Origin: Tectiglobus sp039183375 | GTDB lineage: Bacteria > Pseudomonadota > Alphaproteobacteria > Rhizobiales > Hyphomicrobiaceae | Length of the DNA: 7,130 nucleotides | NCBI GenBank assembly: GCA_039183375.1 | Contig: JBCDBQ010000392.1 | Coordinates: 1-7,130, forward strand | Direction of reading: 5' to 3' | Part shown: positions 1-6,885 of the stretch, in pieces | Layout of the letters: the number at the start of each line of letters is the position of its first letter | Numbering within the stretch: position 1 is the first letter of the stretch | Translations under genes and position numbers: made by a program | The notes under the pieces: generated by a model | Seen by the model: only the letters and a program-made list of their open reading frames with translations | Told to the model about the DNA's origin: nothing | The model's database searches: none

Positions 1-1
1 C

Positions 2-700
2 CGTGTCCGCAAGGCGTTCATGCATGCCATCAACATCGATGCGATCAAGAGCAAGGTGATGCGCGGCGCCGCAACACCAGCTGGCTTGATGGTCGCACCG
101 CAGATCAACGGCTTCAACAAGTCGATGAATGATCGCCTGGCATATGATGTCAAAGGTGCTCAGAAGCTGATGGCTGACGCTGGTTATGCCGACGGCTTCG
201 AAGTTGTCATGGATTGCCCGAATGATCGATACGTCAACGACGAGCGCATCTGCCAGGCAGCCGCATCAATGCTTGCCAAAATTAAAGTCAAGGTGAAGCT
301 GCTGGCACAGACCAAGTCGAAGTACTTCGGCAAGGTGCTGGCACAGAACGGTTATGACACCAGCTTCTTCCTATTGGGCTGGACACCGTCAACATTTGAC
401 AGCCACAACCCGATCTCTTCGTTGATGGCCTGCCGCGGCGGTCCGGACAAGATCGGTGCCTTCAACCTTGGCGGCTTCTGCAACAAGCGGATCAACGAAC
501 TTGCTGCAAGCATCCAGTCGGAAACCGACCAGGCCAAGCGCCAGGCGATGATCGACGAAGCCTTCAAGATCCATAAGGACGAAGTTGGCCACATTCCGTT
601 GCACCAGCAGCCTCTGTCTTGGGGTGTTGCTGACAATGCAACCGTGGTTCAGCGTCCGGACAACGTTATGGATCTGCGCTACGTTATGGTTGGCAAGTAA
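2..700 (+). CDS. ABC transporter periplasmic solute-binding protein, peptide class (SBP_bac_5), 5'-truncated
   Basis: This is the C-terminal 232 residues of an extracytoplasmic binding protein that would hand a solute to the permease pair encoded next. The reading frame is open back to base 2 and the visible part begins inside the conserved stretch RVRKAFMHAINIDAI, typical of the middle of this family. Members are about 500 to 540 residues, so roughly the N-terminal half, including the signal peptide, lies outside the window. The ATG at 20 is therefore an internal methionine. Family-like segments visible are DCPNDRYVNDERICQ, a GWTPSTFDSHNP loop in the ligand-facing region, and IPLHQQPLSWGV close to the end. 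Four cysteines (codons at 215, 251, 431 and 479) could form two disulfides in the periplasm; that pairing is inference. The class covers dipeptides, oligopeptides, glutathione, nickel and others, and the substrate cannot be read here. It is the first visible gene of a binding protein, permease, permease, fused ATPase operon. Confidence 0.93.
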   Translation, partial: RVRKAFMHAINIDAIKSKVMRGAATPAGLMVAPQINGFNKSMNDRLAYDVKGAQKLMADAGYADGFEVVMDCPNDRYVNDERICQAAASMLAKIKVKVKLLAQTKSKYFGKVLAQNGYDTSFFLLGWTPSTFDSHNPISSLMACRGGPDKIGAFNLGGFCNKRINELAASIQSETDQAKRQAMIDEAFKIHKDEVGHIPLHQQPLSWGVADNATVVQRPDNVMDLRYVMVGK

Positions 701-717
701 AAACCATTGCAACCAAC

Positions 718-750
718 AGCGGCCGCGGCTCACCACGGGCGGCGGCCGCT
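718..750 (+). promoter_or_regulatory. GC-rich intergenic stem-loop between binding-protein and permease genes
   Basis: A perfect 9-base-pair inverted repeat, AGCGGCCGC (718-726) and GCGGCCGCT (742-750), encloses a 15-base loop and starts 18 bases after the binding-protein stop codon. No T-run follows directly, so it is not a classical intrinsic terminator. In SBP-dependent importer operons, such hairpins usually protect the upstream message from 3' decay and reduce expression of the permease genes. That role is inferred from position and stability. Each arm contains the self-complementary octamer GCGGCCGC, so the two arms are also direct repeats of one another. Confidence 0.7.
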
Positions 751-819
751 CTCCGATCGACCGCATCGCACCGTCGATACGGTTTTTCTCATTCAGTGAA
801 ATCACTGTTGTAGCCATCA

Positions 820-1797
820 ATGATCACCTTTATCGCGCAACGCCTCTTTCAATCCGTCGTCGTCATGCTGACGGTGGCTTTGATCGCCTTTTCCCTGTTT
901 CGCTTCGTAGGTGACCCGATCAACAACATGGTCGGACAAGATACGACCCTCGAGGAGCGCGCCGAACTCCGCGAACGCCTCGGGTTGAATGATCCATTTA
1001 TCGTTCAGTTTGCCCGCTTCTCCTACAATGCGGCGCAGGGGAACTTCGGGTTTTCCTACCAGCATCGCCGTCCGGTTTCAGACCTCATTGCCGAGCGCTT
1101 GCCCGCAACACTTGAACTATCACTCGTATCGGCCATTCTTGCATTAGCCATTGGTATTCCGATGGGGGTTTACACCGCCATACGGCGAGATGGTTTTGTT
1201 TCTCGATCGTTCATGACCCTCTCGCTGGTCGGCGTATCCTTGCCCACATTCCTGATCGGTATCCTGTTGATCCTGCTCTTCGGTGTTGTGCTGCGCTGGC
1301 TACCCACGTTTGGGCGTGGCGAAGTCATTGAGATCGGTTGGTGGACGACAGGCTTTTTGACAGCCTCCGGTCTGAAGTCCCTCATTATGCCATCGATCAC
1401 TTTGGCGCTGTTTCAGATGACATTGATCATGCGCCTGGTCCGAGCCGAAATGCTTGAGGTACTGCGCACCGACTTCGTCAAGTTTGGCCGAGCCCGTGGC
1501 CTCTCAGACCGCCATGTACATTTCAAGATGGCACTGAAAAACACGCTGGTACCTGTGATCACCATTACCGGTTTACAGCTTGGCTCCATCATTGCCTTCG
1601 CGATTATCACCGAGAGTGTGTTTCAGTGGCCTGGAATGGGCTTGATGTTCGTGCAAGCCATCGGTGAAGTGGACATCCCGATCATGGCCGCATACCTCGT
1701 CATGATCGCGTTTCTGTTCGTCGTCATCAACTTGGTTGTTGACGTTCTCTACTTTGTCGTCGACCCCAGGTTGCGTGTGGATCGGGCGGGGCACTAG
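820..1797 (+). CDS. ABC transporter permease, DppB/OppB-like (binding-protein-dependent inner-membrane component)
   Basis: This 325-residue inner-membrane protein is one half of the translocation pore of a peptide-class importer. It has the N-terminal hydrophobic helix usual for DppB/OppB (about residues 10-30), a periplasmic domain containing ERLGLNDPF and GNFGFSYQHRRPV, and then the core permease helices near 97-120, 131-158, 186-206, 245-266 and 286-313. The EAA coupling loop, which docks on the ATPase, lies around 205-245 and includes FVKFGRARGLSDRHV and ALKNTLVPVI. The protein ends with the characteristic VVDPRLR. Length matches the family (about 305-340). ATG 820 is the only possible start, because an in-frame TAG lies three codons upstream. 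No good Shine-Dalgarno sequence precedes it, so initiation may be weak. It is followed after 6 bases by the second permease. Substrate is not deducible from the permease. Confidence 0.95.
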   Translation: MITFIAQRLFQSVVVMLTVALIAFSLFRFVGDPINNMVGQDTTLEERAELRERLGLNDPFIVQFARFSYNAAQGNFGFSYQHRRPVSDLIAERLPATLELSLVSAILALAIGIPMGVYTAIRRDGFVSRSFMTLSLVGVSLPTFLIGILLILLFGVVLRWLPTFGRGEVIEIGWWTTGFLTASGLKSLIMPSITLALFQMTLIMRLVRAEMLEVLRTDFVKFGRARGLSDRHVHFKMALKNTLVPVITITGLQLGSIIAFAIITESVFQWPGMGLMFVQAIGEVDIPIMAAYLVMIAFLFVVINLVVDVLYFVVDPRLRVDRAGH

Positions 1798-1803
1798 ACG
1801 ATC

Positions 1804-2748
1804 ATGGCACAAACTGACTCTCAAGAAACCGAAGCCAAGGGCCGCCTGCAACGGCTACGCGACAGCGACATCTGGGCAAGCTTCACCTCGTCATGGGTTG
1901 TGGTTGGCGCAGCCATCATGACTGTCTTCTTCTTCTTCATCGCAATCTTTGCGCCGCTGGTCGCACCGCATAACCCATTCGATCTGGCGTCGATCGACAT
2001 TCTCGACGCAAGCCTGCCACCGGTATGGTTGGCCGAGGGCGATTCACGATTTCTACTTGGTACCGACGACCAGGGTCGTGATGTCTTCTCGACGATCATT
2101 TACGGCGCCCGCATCTCTTTGTTCGTCGGATTCGCCTCCGTCATATTCTCGATGGTTCTCGGCGTCGGCCTCGGCTTGATCAGTGGTTATGTCGGCGGCC
2201 GTCTGGACGACTTCATCATGCGTGTTGCTGATGTCCAGTTGTCGTTCCCGGCAATTCTGATCGCGCTGCTCATTGATGGTGTCGCGCGCGGCATCTTTCC
2301 GCGAGACATGCACGAGGACATGGCATTCTACGTCCTGATCTTCGCCATCGGGGTCTCTGGTTGGGTGCAGTATGCACGCACAGTGCGCGGTTCGACGCTC
2401 GTTGAGAAGAACAAGGAGTATGTGCAGGCCGCCCGTGTCATTGGTCTCGGGCCAGGCGTCATTCTCTGGCGTCATGTTCTGCCGAACGTGACCGGACCGG
2501 TCCTCGTCATTGCAACGATCCATCTCGCCATCGCGATCATTACCGAGGCAACGCTGTCCTTCCTCGGCGTCGGCGTTCCGCCAACGACACCATCGCTGGG
2601 CACGCTTATTCGAATTGGCAACGACTTCCTGTTCTCAGGCGAATGGTGGATCACGATCTTCCCCGGCGTTGCACTGGTCTTACTAGTGCTCGCAATCAAC
2701 CTCTTGGGCGACTGGTTGCGCGACGCCCTCAATCCGAAATTGAGGTAG
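1804..2748 (+). CDS. ABC transporter permease, DppC/OppC-like
   Basis: This 314-residue inner-membrane protein is the partner of the preceding permease, and the heterodimer forms the channel. After a cytoplasmic N-terminus of about 28 residues comes a first helix (about 31-54). Next is the DppC hallmark LLGTDDQGRDVFSTIIYGAR (84-103), then core helices near 105-130, 145-160, 175-190, 232-255 and 284-304. The EAA loop is at about 190-230 (KEYVQAARVIGLGPGVILWRHVLPN falls within it). The C-terminus NLLGDWLRDALNPKLR is typical of the family. The start at 1804 is supported by the 6-base gap to the upstream stop and the normal family length. The nearest purine-rich stretch is a GGGG at 1788-1791, a poor and distant ribosome site, so translational coupling to the upstream gene is likely. 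No frameshift or missing motif is seen. Confidence 0.95.
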   Translation: MAQTDSQETEAKGRLQRLRDSDIWASFTSSWVVVGAAIMTVFFFFIAIFAPLVAPHNPFDLASIDILDASLPPVWLAEGDSRFLLGTDDQGRDVFSTIIYGARISLFVGFASVIFSMVLGVGLGLISGYVGGRLDDFIMRVADVQLSFPAILIALLIDGVARGIFPRDMHEDMAFYVLIFAIGVSGWVQYARTVRGSTLVEKNKEYVQAARVIGLGPGVILWRHVLPNVTGPVLVIATIHLAIAIITEATLSFLGVGVPPTTPSLGTLIRIGNDFLFSGEWWITIFPGVALVLLVLAINLLGDWLRDALNPKLR

Positions 2749-2755
2749 TCACAAC

Positions 2756-4507
2756 ATGGAACTTCTCGACATTCGGAAAATGCGGGTTGAGTTCCCTTCG
2801 AGGCGTGGCCACGTTGTCGCCGTGAAAGAGCTCTCGCTAACGCTTAGTCCCGGTGAAATACTCGGCATCGTCGGCGAATCCGGAGCAGGCAAATCGACCA
2901 TCGGAAATGCCATTATCGGCCTACTTGAGCCACCTGGCGAACTGACAGGCGGTGAGATTTACTTGCAGGGCGAGAGGATCGACAATCTCTCGGACAGCGA
3001 GAAGCGTCTCATCCGTGGTGGCGAGATCGGCATGATCTTTCAGGATCCTCTGACATCCCTCGACCCACTGCAAACGATCGAAACGCAGCTTCTCGACACG
3101 ATCCTGCTGCATCTGCCGCTATCCATCGAGCAGGCACAACAACGCGCAGTCGAGCTACTGGACGCTGTCGGAATTCCAGATCCGGCTTCGCGCATCAAAG
3201 AGTATCCGCACCAGTTTTCCGGCGGCATGCGCCAGCGGGTCGTCATAGCCCTCGCCCTATGCGCTGAGCCCAAACTCATTATCGCGGACGAGCCAACAAC
3301 CGCGTTGGATGTCTCGGTTCAAGCCCAAATTCTCGAACTCATGAAGGGTCTTTGCCGCGAGCGCAACGTCGGCATGATCCTGATCACGCACGATATGGGC
3401 GTCATTGCTGAAACCGCCGATCGCGTGGCCGTTATGTATCGCGGTCGCGTCGTGGAAACCGGCACGACGTCACAGATCATCACCGCTCCAGAACACGATT
3501 ATACGCAAAGCCTGATTTCGGCGGTGCCGCGCCCTGATCGGCGCGTTGAACGATTTCCACTAGTCACTTACATCGAGGACGCCCAGGAGCGCCCTGAAGG
3601 CCTTGATCTGGGGTCGCACTGGCTTGGACAATCACGCGATTTTGGCAAGCAGCACGCGGATCTGGTTGCGGTCAACGATCTGTCAATGCGCTTCATCACA
3701 CGCCACTCGATCTTTCCAAGCAAGCGCCGTTATCTTGAAGCGGTTCGCAGTATCAATTTCTCAATTGGCACCGGAGAGGTTTTCGGACTAGTCGGCGAAA
3801 GCGGCTCTGGCAAGTCCACTGTTGCGCGCATGATCACCGGCATATACCCGCCAACCGGTGGCAAGATCACGTTTGCCGGTCAGGATCTGACAGCACTGCG
3901 CTCACGCCGAGAAGCCGCACCTTGGCGGCGGCAGATGCAGATGGTCTTTCAGGATCCGTTCTCATCGCTCAACGGTCGGATGCGCGTGCGCGATATCATT
4001 GCCGAGCCAATCATGTTCCACAAACTGGCATCAACGCGGAGTGACGCCGGAAAGATCGTGGACGATCTTTTGGATATCGTTGGGCTCGGTGCGCAGGCCG
4101 CGATGAAATTTCCGCATGAATTCTCCGGCGGTCAGCGACAACGCATTTCAATTGCACGCGCACTTGCGACTCAGCCGCGCTTCCTCATTTGTGATGAACC
4201 GACATCCGCACTGGATGTTTCTATCCAGGCGCAGATCCTGAACCTGCTCAAAGATCTGCAGGAAGAATTGAACTTAACGATGCTGTTCATCAGTCACGAC
4301 CTGCCGGTGATCAGGCAGATGTGTGACCGCGTCGGTGTTATGCGTCATGGCCAGCTTCTCGAAGTCGCCGAAACCGAGAAGCTGTTCACCAATCCCGCGC
4401 ATGAGTATACGGGCCATCTGCTCGAGCTAATGCCGAAGTTCAGCGGCTTCGAATTGAGCGCAGGATCAACGGACCAACTGGCAACGGCAGTCACAACCAG
4501 CGCCTAG
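2756..4507 (+). CDS. ABC transporter ATP-binding protein with two fused nucleotide-binding domains (DppD-DppF type)
   Basis: This 583-residue cytoplasmic ATPase energises the importer. In most Dpp/Opp systems two separate proteins do this; here both domains are on one chain, as in YejF and GsiA. Domain 1 has Walker A GESGAGKST (40-48), Q-loop Gln96, signature FSGGMRQR (154-161), Walker B LIIADEP (174-180) and switch His212. An oligopeptide-transporter C-terminal extension with a linker follows (about 240-300). Domain 2 has Walker A GESGSGKST (347-355), Q-loop Gln399, signature FSGGQRQR (456-463), Walker B FLICDEP (476-482) and switch His514. All catalytic motifs are intact in both halves, so two active sites are expected. 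The start is 7 bases after the permease stop, with a GAGG (2742-2745) 10 bases upstream. The gene order binding protein, permease, permease, fused ATPase matches the yej arrangement, but orthology is not claimed. It is the last gene of the operon and converges on the next unit. Confidence 0.96.
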   Translation: MELLDIRKMRVEFPSRRGHVVAVKELSLTLSPGEILGIVGESGAGKSTIGNAIIGLLEPPGELTGGEIYLQGERIDNLSDSEKRLIRGGEIGMIFQDPLTSLDPLQTIETQLLDTILLHLPLSIEQAQQRAVELLDAVGIPDPASRIKEYPHQFSGGMRQRVVIALALCAEPKLIIADEPTTALDVSVQAQILELMKGLCRERNVGMILITHDMGVIAETADRVAVMYRGRVVETGTTSQIITAPEHDYTQSLISAVPRPDRRVERFPLVTYIEDAQERPEGLDLGSHWLGQSRDFGKQHADLVAVNDLSMRFITRHSIFPSKRRYLEAVRSINFSIGTGEVFGLVGESGSGKSTVARMITGIYPPTGGKITFAGQDLTALRSRREAAPWRRQMQMVFQDPFSSLNGRMRVRDIIAEPIMFHKLASTRSDAGKIVDDLLDIVGLGAQAAMKFPHEFSGGQRQRISIARALATQPRFLICDEPTSALDVSIQAQILNLLKDLQEELNLTMLFISHDLPVIRQMCDRVGVMRHGQLLEVAETEKLFTNPAHEYTGHLLELMPKFSGFELSAGSTDQLATAVTTSA

Positions 4508-4559
4508 TCCCACTGATACCGCTTCCAGAACGAGGAATGCACAGCCGAGGCATAATCCG

Positions 4560-5018
4560 TCACGCGCGATTCCAAAACTGCCGCACAATCAACGCCGCAA
4601 CAACCATCTCGATCCATGCTAACGGCAATGCCACAAGTACAATACCAACGGTGGCAAGGTTCATATTGAACAAGCCGAGCCAGAGTATCGCGAATATCCC
4701 AAGCCACAGACCGGTTGCTGCACCCAGCACCGCGCGAATACCTGATCCAAACCTGTCGATGACCACCCAAACACTTAGCGTTACGACCAGAACAAGAATG
4801 GTGTCCCAGACGCCCCAACTCAGAAACACTGCAATGTTCATTGGCGCAATGTTGTCGATACCGGAAAATGCATCACGCATCATCGGCATGACAAAGACGA
4901 AATAGCGGAAGATTTCCGACGCGTTGATCCAAACCGTGTTGGCCAGCACGGCCAGCCAAAACGCCTTGTTCCCCAATAACGATGATCCGACACCTGACGC
5001 AACGTTGGAGGTTGTCAT
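4560..5018 (-). CDS. Small integral membrane protein of unknown function, about four transmembrane helices
   Basis: I do not recognise the family of this 152-residue protein. It is strongly hydrophobic, with likely membrane segments near residues 18-45, 62-86, 95-116 and 120-146. Polar breaks lie between them, including MMRDAFSGIDNIAP (46-59) and VIDRFGSGIR (86-95). The first segment is polar-marked (WINASEIFRYF) and tryptophan is frequent. It ends in RQFWNRA, consistent with a positive cytoplasmic tail. The start is well supported: AAGGA (5026-5030) lies 7 bases upstream, and its ATG overlaps the stop of the TetR gene as ATGA. The two genes are therefore co-transcribed and probably translationally coupled, making this protein the likeliest direct target of that repressor. 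No enzyme or transporter motif is visible. A role in transport, envelope maintenance or ligand handling would be speculation. Confidence 0.85.
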   Translation of the reverse strand: MTTSNVASGVGSSLLGNKAFWLAVLANTVWINASEIFRYFVFVMPMMRDAFSGIDNIAPMNIAVFLSWGVWDTILVLVVTLSVWVVIDRFGSGIRAVLGAATGLWLGIFAILWLGLFNMNLATVGIVLVALPLAWIEMVVAALIVRQFWNRA

Positions 5019-5617
5019 GCTGCTATCCTTGAAGAGATGGTTTCCACAAACGCACGGGCGGACCTTCGCAGCACGCGCGCATCATCGATTGTCCTGGAGA
5101 CCGACCAGAGACCGTTCGTAAAGATGACAAGGAGGTCGGCACAATCGCGAACCGCACCGCGCGACGCACGCTTGCCCGACAAGCGCTCCGTACCCCGTAC
5201 GGCATTCTCGAAGCCCACTCTCAGTCGATCATTATGGCGAGAAACGAGGGCTTGAGCCGGCGCTTTATGGGGCGCAACTTCCGTCATTGTATTCGCCATA
5301 AGACAGCCGGGACCCGGCAAGCCAAAACTGTCAGCGAGCACGATCTGCTGAAGGAAATAGGATTCGACATCGTCTAGCGTTGCACCCCGGGCCTCAACCT
5401 GCTGAAAGGCCGGCGTCACAATGGCGTCGCTGTACGCCTCAAGGCAGACTTCGAACAGAGCCTCCTTTCCGTCGAACTCGGTATAGAGCCCGTGCCTACT
5501 CACCCCCGTCACACGGACGAGATCATCCATCGATGTGGCCTCGAAACCGAAGAACCAGAACTGCTCCATGGCGGAGCTGATCACTTGCGGACGGGAGTAG
5601 CTGCGGGGTCTCGGCAT
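5015..5617 (-). CDS. TetR/AcrR-family transcriptional regulator
   Basis: This 200-residue protein is a DNA-binding repressor expected to act as a dimer and release DNA on binding a small ligand. Residues 8-55 form the TetR helix-turn-helix: QVISSAMEQFWFFGFEATSM followed by DDLVRVTGVSRHGLYTEF, with the recognition helix around 39-46, then DGKEALFEVCLEAY. The C-terminal ligand and dimer domain carries GPGCLMANTMTE (102-113), a motif seen in the AcrR-like branch (GCL-NT--E). The open frame extends 29 codons upstream. I prefer ATG 5617 because it gives normal family length, begins with the typical PRPRSYS, and sits just downstream of a promoter that would not transcribe the longer form fully. A GTG at 5662 preceded by AAAGG is the main alternative. 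It overlaps the membrane-protein gene by 4 bases, so that gene is its likely target, together with itself. The ligand is unknown. Confidence 0.92.
   Translation of the reverse strand: MPRPRSYSRPQVISSAMEQFWFFGFEATSMDDLVRVTGVSRHGLYTEFDGKEALFEVCLEAYSDAIVTPAFQQVEARGATLDDVESYFLQQIVLADSFGLPGPGCLMANTMTEVAPHKAPAQALVSRHNDRLRVGFENAVRGTERLSGKRASRGAVRDCADLLVIFTNGLWSVSRTIDDARVLRRSARAFVETISSRIAA
5026..5030 (-). promoter_or_regulatory. Ribosome binding site of the small membrane protein
   Basis: AAGGA on the minus strand lies 7 bases before ATG 5018, inside the last codons of the TetR gene. It fixes the start codon that overlaps the TetR stop. Confidence 0.7.
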
Positions 5618-5622
5618 ATACC

Positions 5623-5628
5623 TTAATA
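5623..5628 (-). promoter_or_regulatory. Putative -10 element of the TetR gene
   Basis: TATTAA on the minus strand (4 of 6 to TATAAT) lies 17 bases from the -35 candidate and ends 5 bases before ATG 5617. Transcription would begin at or next to the start codon, implying a leaderless or nearly leaderless message. The AAGG between them is too close (3 bases) to be a normal ribosome site. Confidence 0.45.
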
Positions 5629-5629
5629 A

Positions 5630-5645
5630 CAGAACGATCATTCTG
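5630..5645. promoter_or_regulatory. Candidate TetR operator (16-base near-palindrome)
   Basis: CAGAACGATCATTCTG is symmetric at 14 of 16 positions, centred on GATC, the size and form usual for a TetR-family operator. It fills the spacer between the -35 and -10 elements of the TetR gene, so bound repressor would block RNA polymerase. Autoregulation by the adjacent TetR protein is inferred from this position. Confidence 0.6.
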
Positions 5646-5651
5646 AAACAA
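5646..5651 (-). promoter_or_regulatory. Putative -35 element of the TetR gene
   Basis: TTGTTT on the minus strand matches the first three bases of the TTGACA consensus and lies exactly 17 bases from the -10 candidate. Predicted by eye. Confidence 0.45.
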
Positions 5652-5730
5652 GCCACAGTCACCGTTTTCCTTTCGGCTCGAAGTTCGAAAAGGCCCCCCT
5701 GCATGTCTCAGTTTGATTGTTTCGACTGCC

Positions 5731-6873
5731 TCAGTCCCGGTCGCGCCAATCGCCAGCCAGCGTCAACCCTTCAATCTCCGTCGCACCATCGGTCTTCACA
5801 ACGCGTCGCACACGAGCGCCAAGCTCCGTCTCTAAAGCCGATGACAGAACTTCCGAATGCGTGACGATCCAGATCTGAGTACGATAGGCTGAGCGCGCAA
5901 TAAGCCTGGCCAATGGTTCAAGTAAATCAGGATGCAAGCTGGCTTCCGGTTCGTTGATCGCGACGAGCGCTGGCAGCCGGTATCCCATGAGCGCTCCCAA
6001 TAGACAGAGGTACTTGAGCGTTCCGTCCGATAGCTCGTGCGGTTGAAACGGCCTCGGCATGTCTGGAAACGTTAGTTCGAAGCGACATGAACTGCCGATA
6101 TCACCAGCCCAGAGCATGGCACCAGGAAACGCATCATCGATGGCTGCGTCGATTTCAGATGTGTCCTGCCGGATCTGAAACAGCGTCGCAAGGACGGCTG
6201 CCAGATCATGACCATCGGGTGACAAAGTCGGTGTCGTAATCGCGTTACAGGCGCCACGAATGGGAGAGCCGGCGTCCGTGCGAAAGTCATGATAGAAGCG
6301 CCAGTCAAGCATTTCGCGACGGACGGCTTCCAACTCGGGATAGCGCACTGCATCACGAAACGCTGCGAGCGCGGTCTCAGATGCAAGCACGGCGTCGCCA
6401 TAGGTGATACGCTTACCGTTCTCATCTCGCAGCGTGACAGCCGGCCCCTTCCGCTCCATCATCACGACCGGCTTCTGGCGATGACTGCTGGTTAGTCGCT
6501 CGACCTTGACCAAAGGCTCGATACTGAAGGCCGCATCTGTCGGTCGCGGCAAACCAAGTTCGATCTCATAGGTGTAGCCAGCGCCAGCCGAGCCGCCGAA
6601 CTCCAGCTCGCCAAATTCCGCCCGCAAGGCAATGCGCGCCGGCCGGCCCTTCTGCCTCACACCGGCCCAAAACACGGACTCAATACCACCTTCTTGGGCA
6701 ACCGAGTGGGCAATTCTACCTTCCGCTGACGCGCGCAGCTTCGCCAGAGCGTTGTAAAGGTTCGTCTTACCAACACCATTCGCGCCGACAAACACCGAGC
6801 ACGCTTCTATCGGCATTGTCAGGTGTCGAACGGAACGATAACCACGAATACCAACCGAACTGAGCGGCAACAC
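5731..6873 (-). CDS. AAA family ATPase, RecF/SMC-like (AAA_21, COG4637-type)
   Basis: This 380-residue ABC-type ATPase is of the stand-alone RecF/OLD-like group, with no membrane segment and therefore cytoplasmic. The N-terminal strand IRGYRSVRHL (9-18) leads into Walker A GANGVGKTN (30-38). A middle region of roughly 240 residues lacks the long coiled coil of true SMC proteins. Then come the signature ELSDGTLKYL (280-289), Walker B LVAINEPEASLHPDLL (303-318) and the switch histidine in IWIVTHSEVL (His339). All motifs needed for ATP binding, dimerisation and hydrolysis are present. The C-terminus is short (TEIEGLTLAGDWRDRD), leaving no room for a TOPRIM nuclease like that of OLD proteins. The GTG start at 6873 is chosen because AAAAGGAG lies 4 bases upstream and the next Met (residue 20) would delete the first strand. 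Cellular role is unknown; relatives occur as solitary genes and in defence or DNA-repair contexts. It is divergent from an XRE regulator gene. Confidence 0.9.
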   Translation of the reverse strand: MLPLSSVGIRGYRSVRHLTMPIEACSVFVGANGVGKTNLYNALAKLRASAEGRIAHSVAQEGGIESVFWAGVRQKGRPARIALRAEFGELEFGGSAGAGYTYEIELGLPRPTDAAFSIEPLVKVERLTSSHRQKPVVMMERKGPAVTLRDENGKRITYGDAVLASETALAAFRDAVRYPELEAVRREMLDWRFYHDFRTDAGSPIRGACNAITTPTLSPDGHDLAAVLATLFQIRQDTSEIDAAIDDAFPGAMLWAGDIGSSCRFELTFPDMPRPFQPHELSDGTLKYLCLLGALMGYRLPALVAINEPEASLHPDLLEPLARLIARSAYRTQIWIVTHSEVLSSALETELGARVRRVVKTDGATEIEGLTLAGDWRDRD

Positions 6874-6877
6874 GAAA

Positions 6878-6885
6878 CTCCTTTT
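6878..6885 (-). promoter_or_regulatory. Strong ribosome binding site deciding the GTG start of the AAA ATPase
   Basis: AAAAGGAG on the minus strand ends 4 bases before GTG 6873. It is the best Shine-Dalgarno match I found in the window and overlaps the first copy of the CTTTTnnnATTGCAA repeat. Confidence 0.75.

Noticed and set aside
770..787. ACCG/CGGT hairpin followed by five T bases before the DppB-like permease
   Set aside because: The stem is only 4 base pairs, too weak for an intrinsic terminator, and the operon evidently continues through it.
389..820. Minus-strand frame of 143 codons opposite the binding-protein gene
   Set aside because: It is an antisense shadow of a clear coding region and has no recognisable motif or ribosome site.
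2053..2523. Minus-strand frame of 156 codons opposite the DppC-like permease
   Set aside because: It is very rich in Asp, Glu, Arg and His, as expected for the antisense of a membrane protein, and has no domain signature.
4504..4818. Minus-strand reading frame of 104 codons
   Set aside because: It overlaps the hydrophobic 152-residue protein in another frame. Its translation is rich in Cys, Arg and His with no domain character, and it lacks the ribosome site and ATGA coupling that support the membrane protein.
5669..5693. Imperfect inverted repeat (CCTTTCG ... CGAAAAGG, inner TCGAAGTTCGA) downstream of the AAA ATPase
   Set aside because: The stem needs a bulge and no T-run follows on the minus strand, so I do not call a terminator.
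5618..5704. Extended N-terminus of the TetR gene starting at 5704
   Set aside because: The extra 29 residues have no TetR character, would contain the promoter and operator, and exceed normal family length. GTG 5662 remains a weaker alternative.
6072..6425. Minus-strand frame of 117 codons inside the AAA ATPase gene
   Set aside because: It is an out-of-frame shadow; the ATPase frame is intact with all motifs across this interval.
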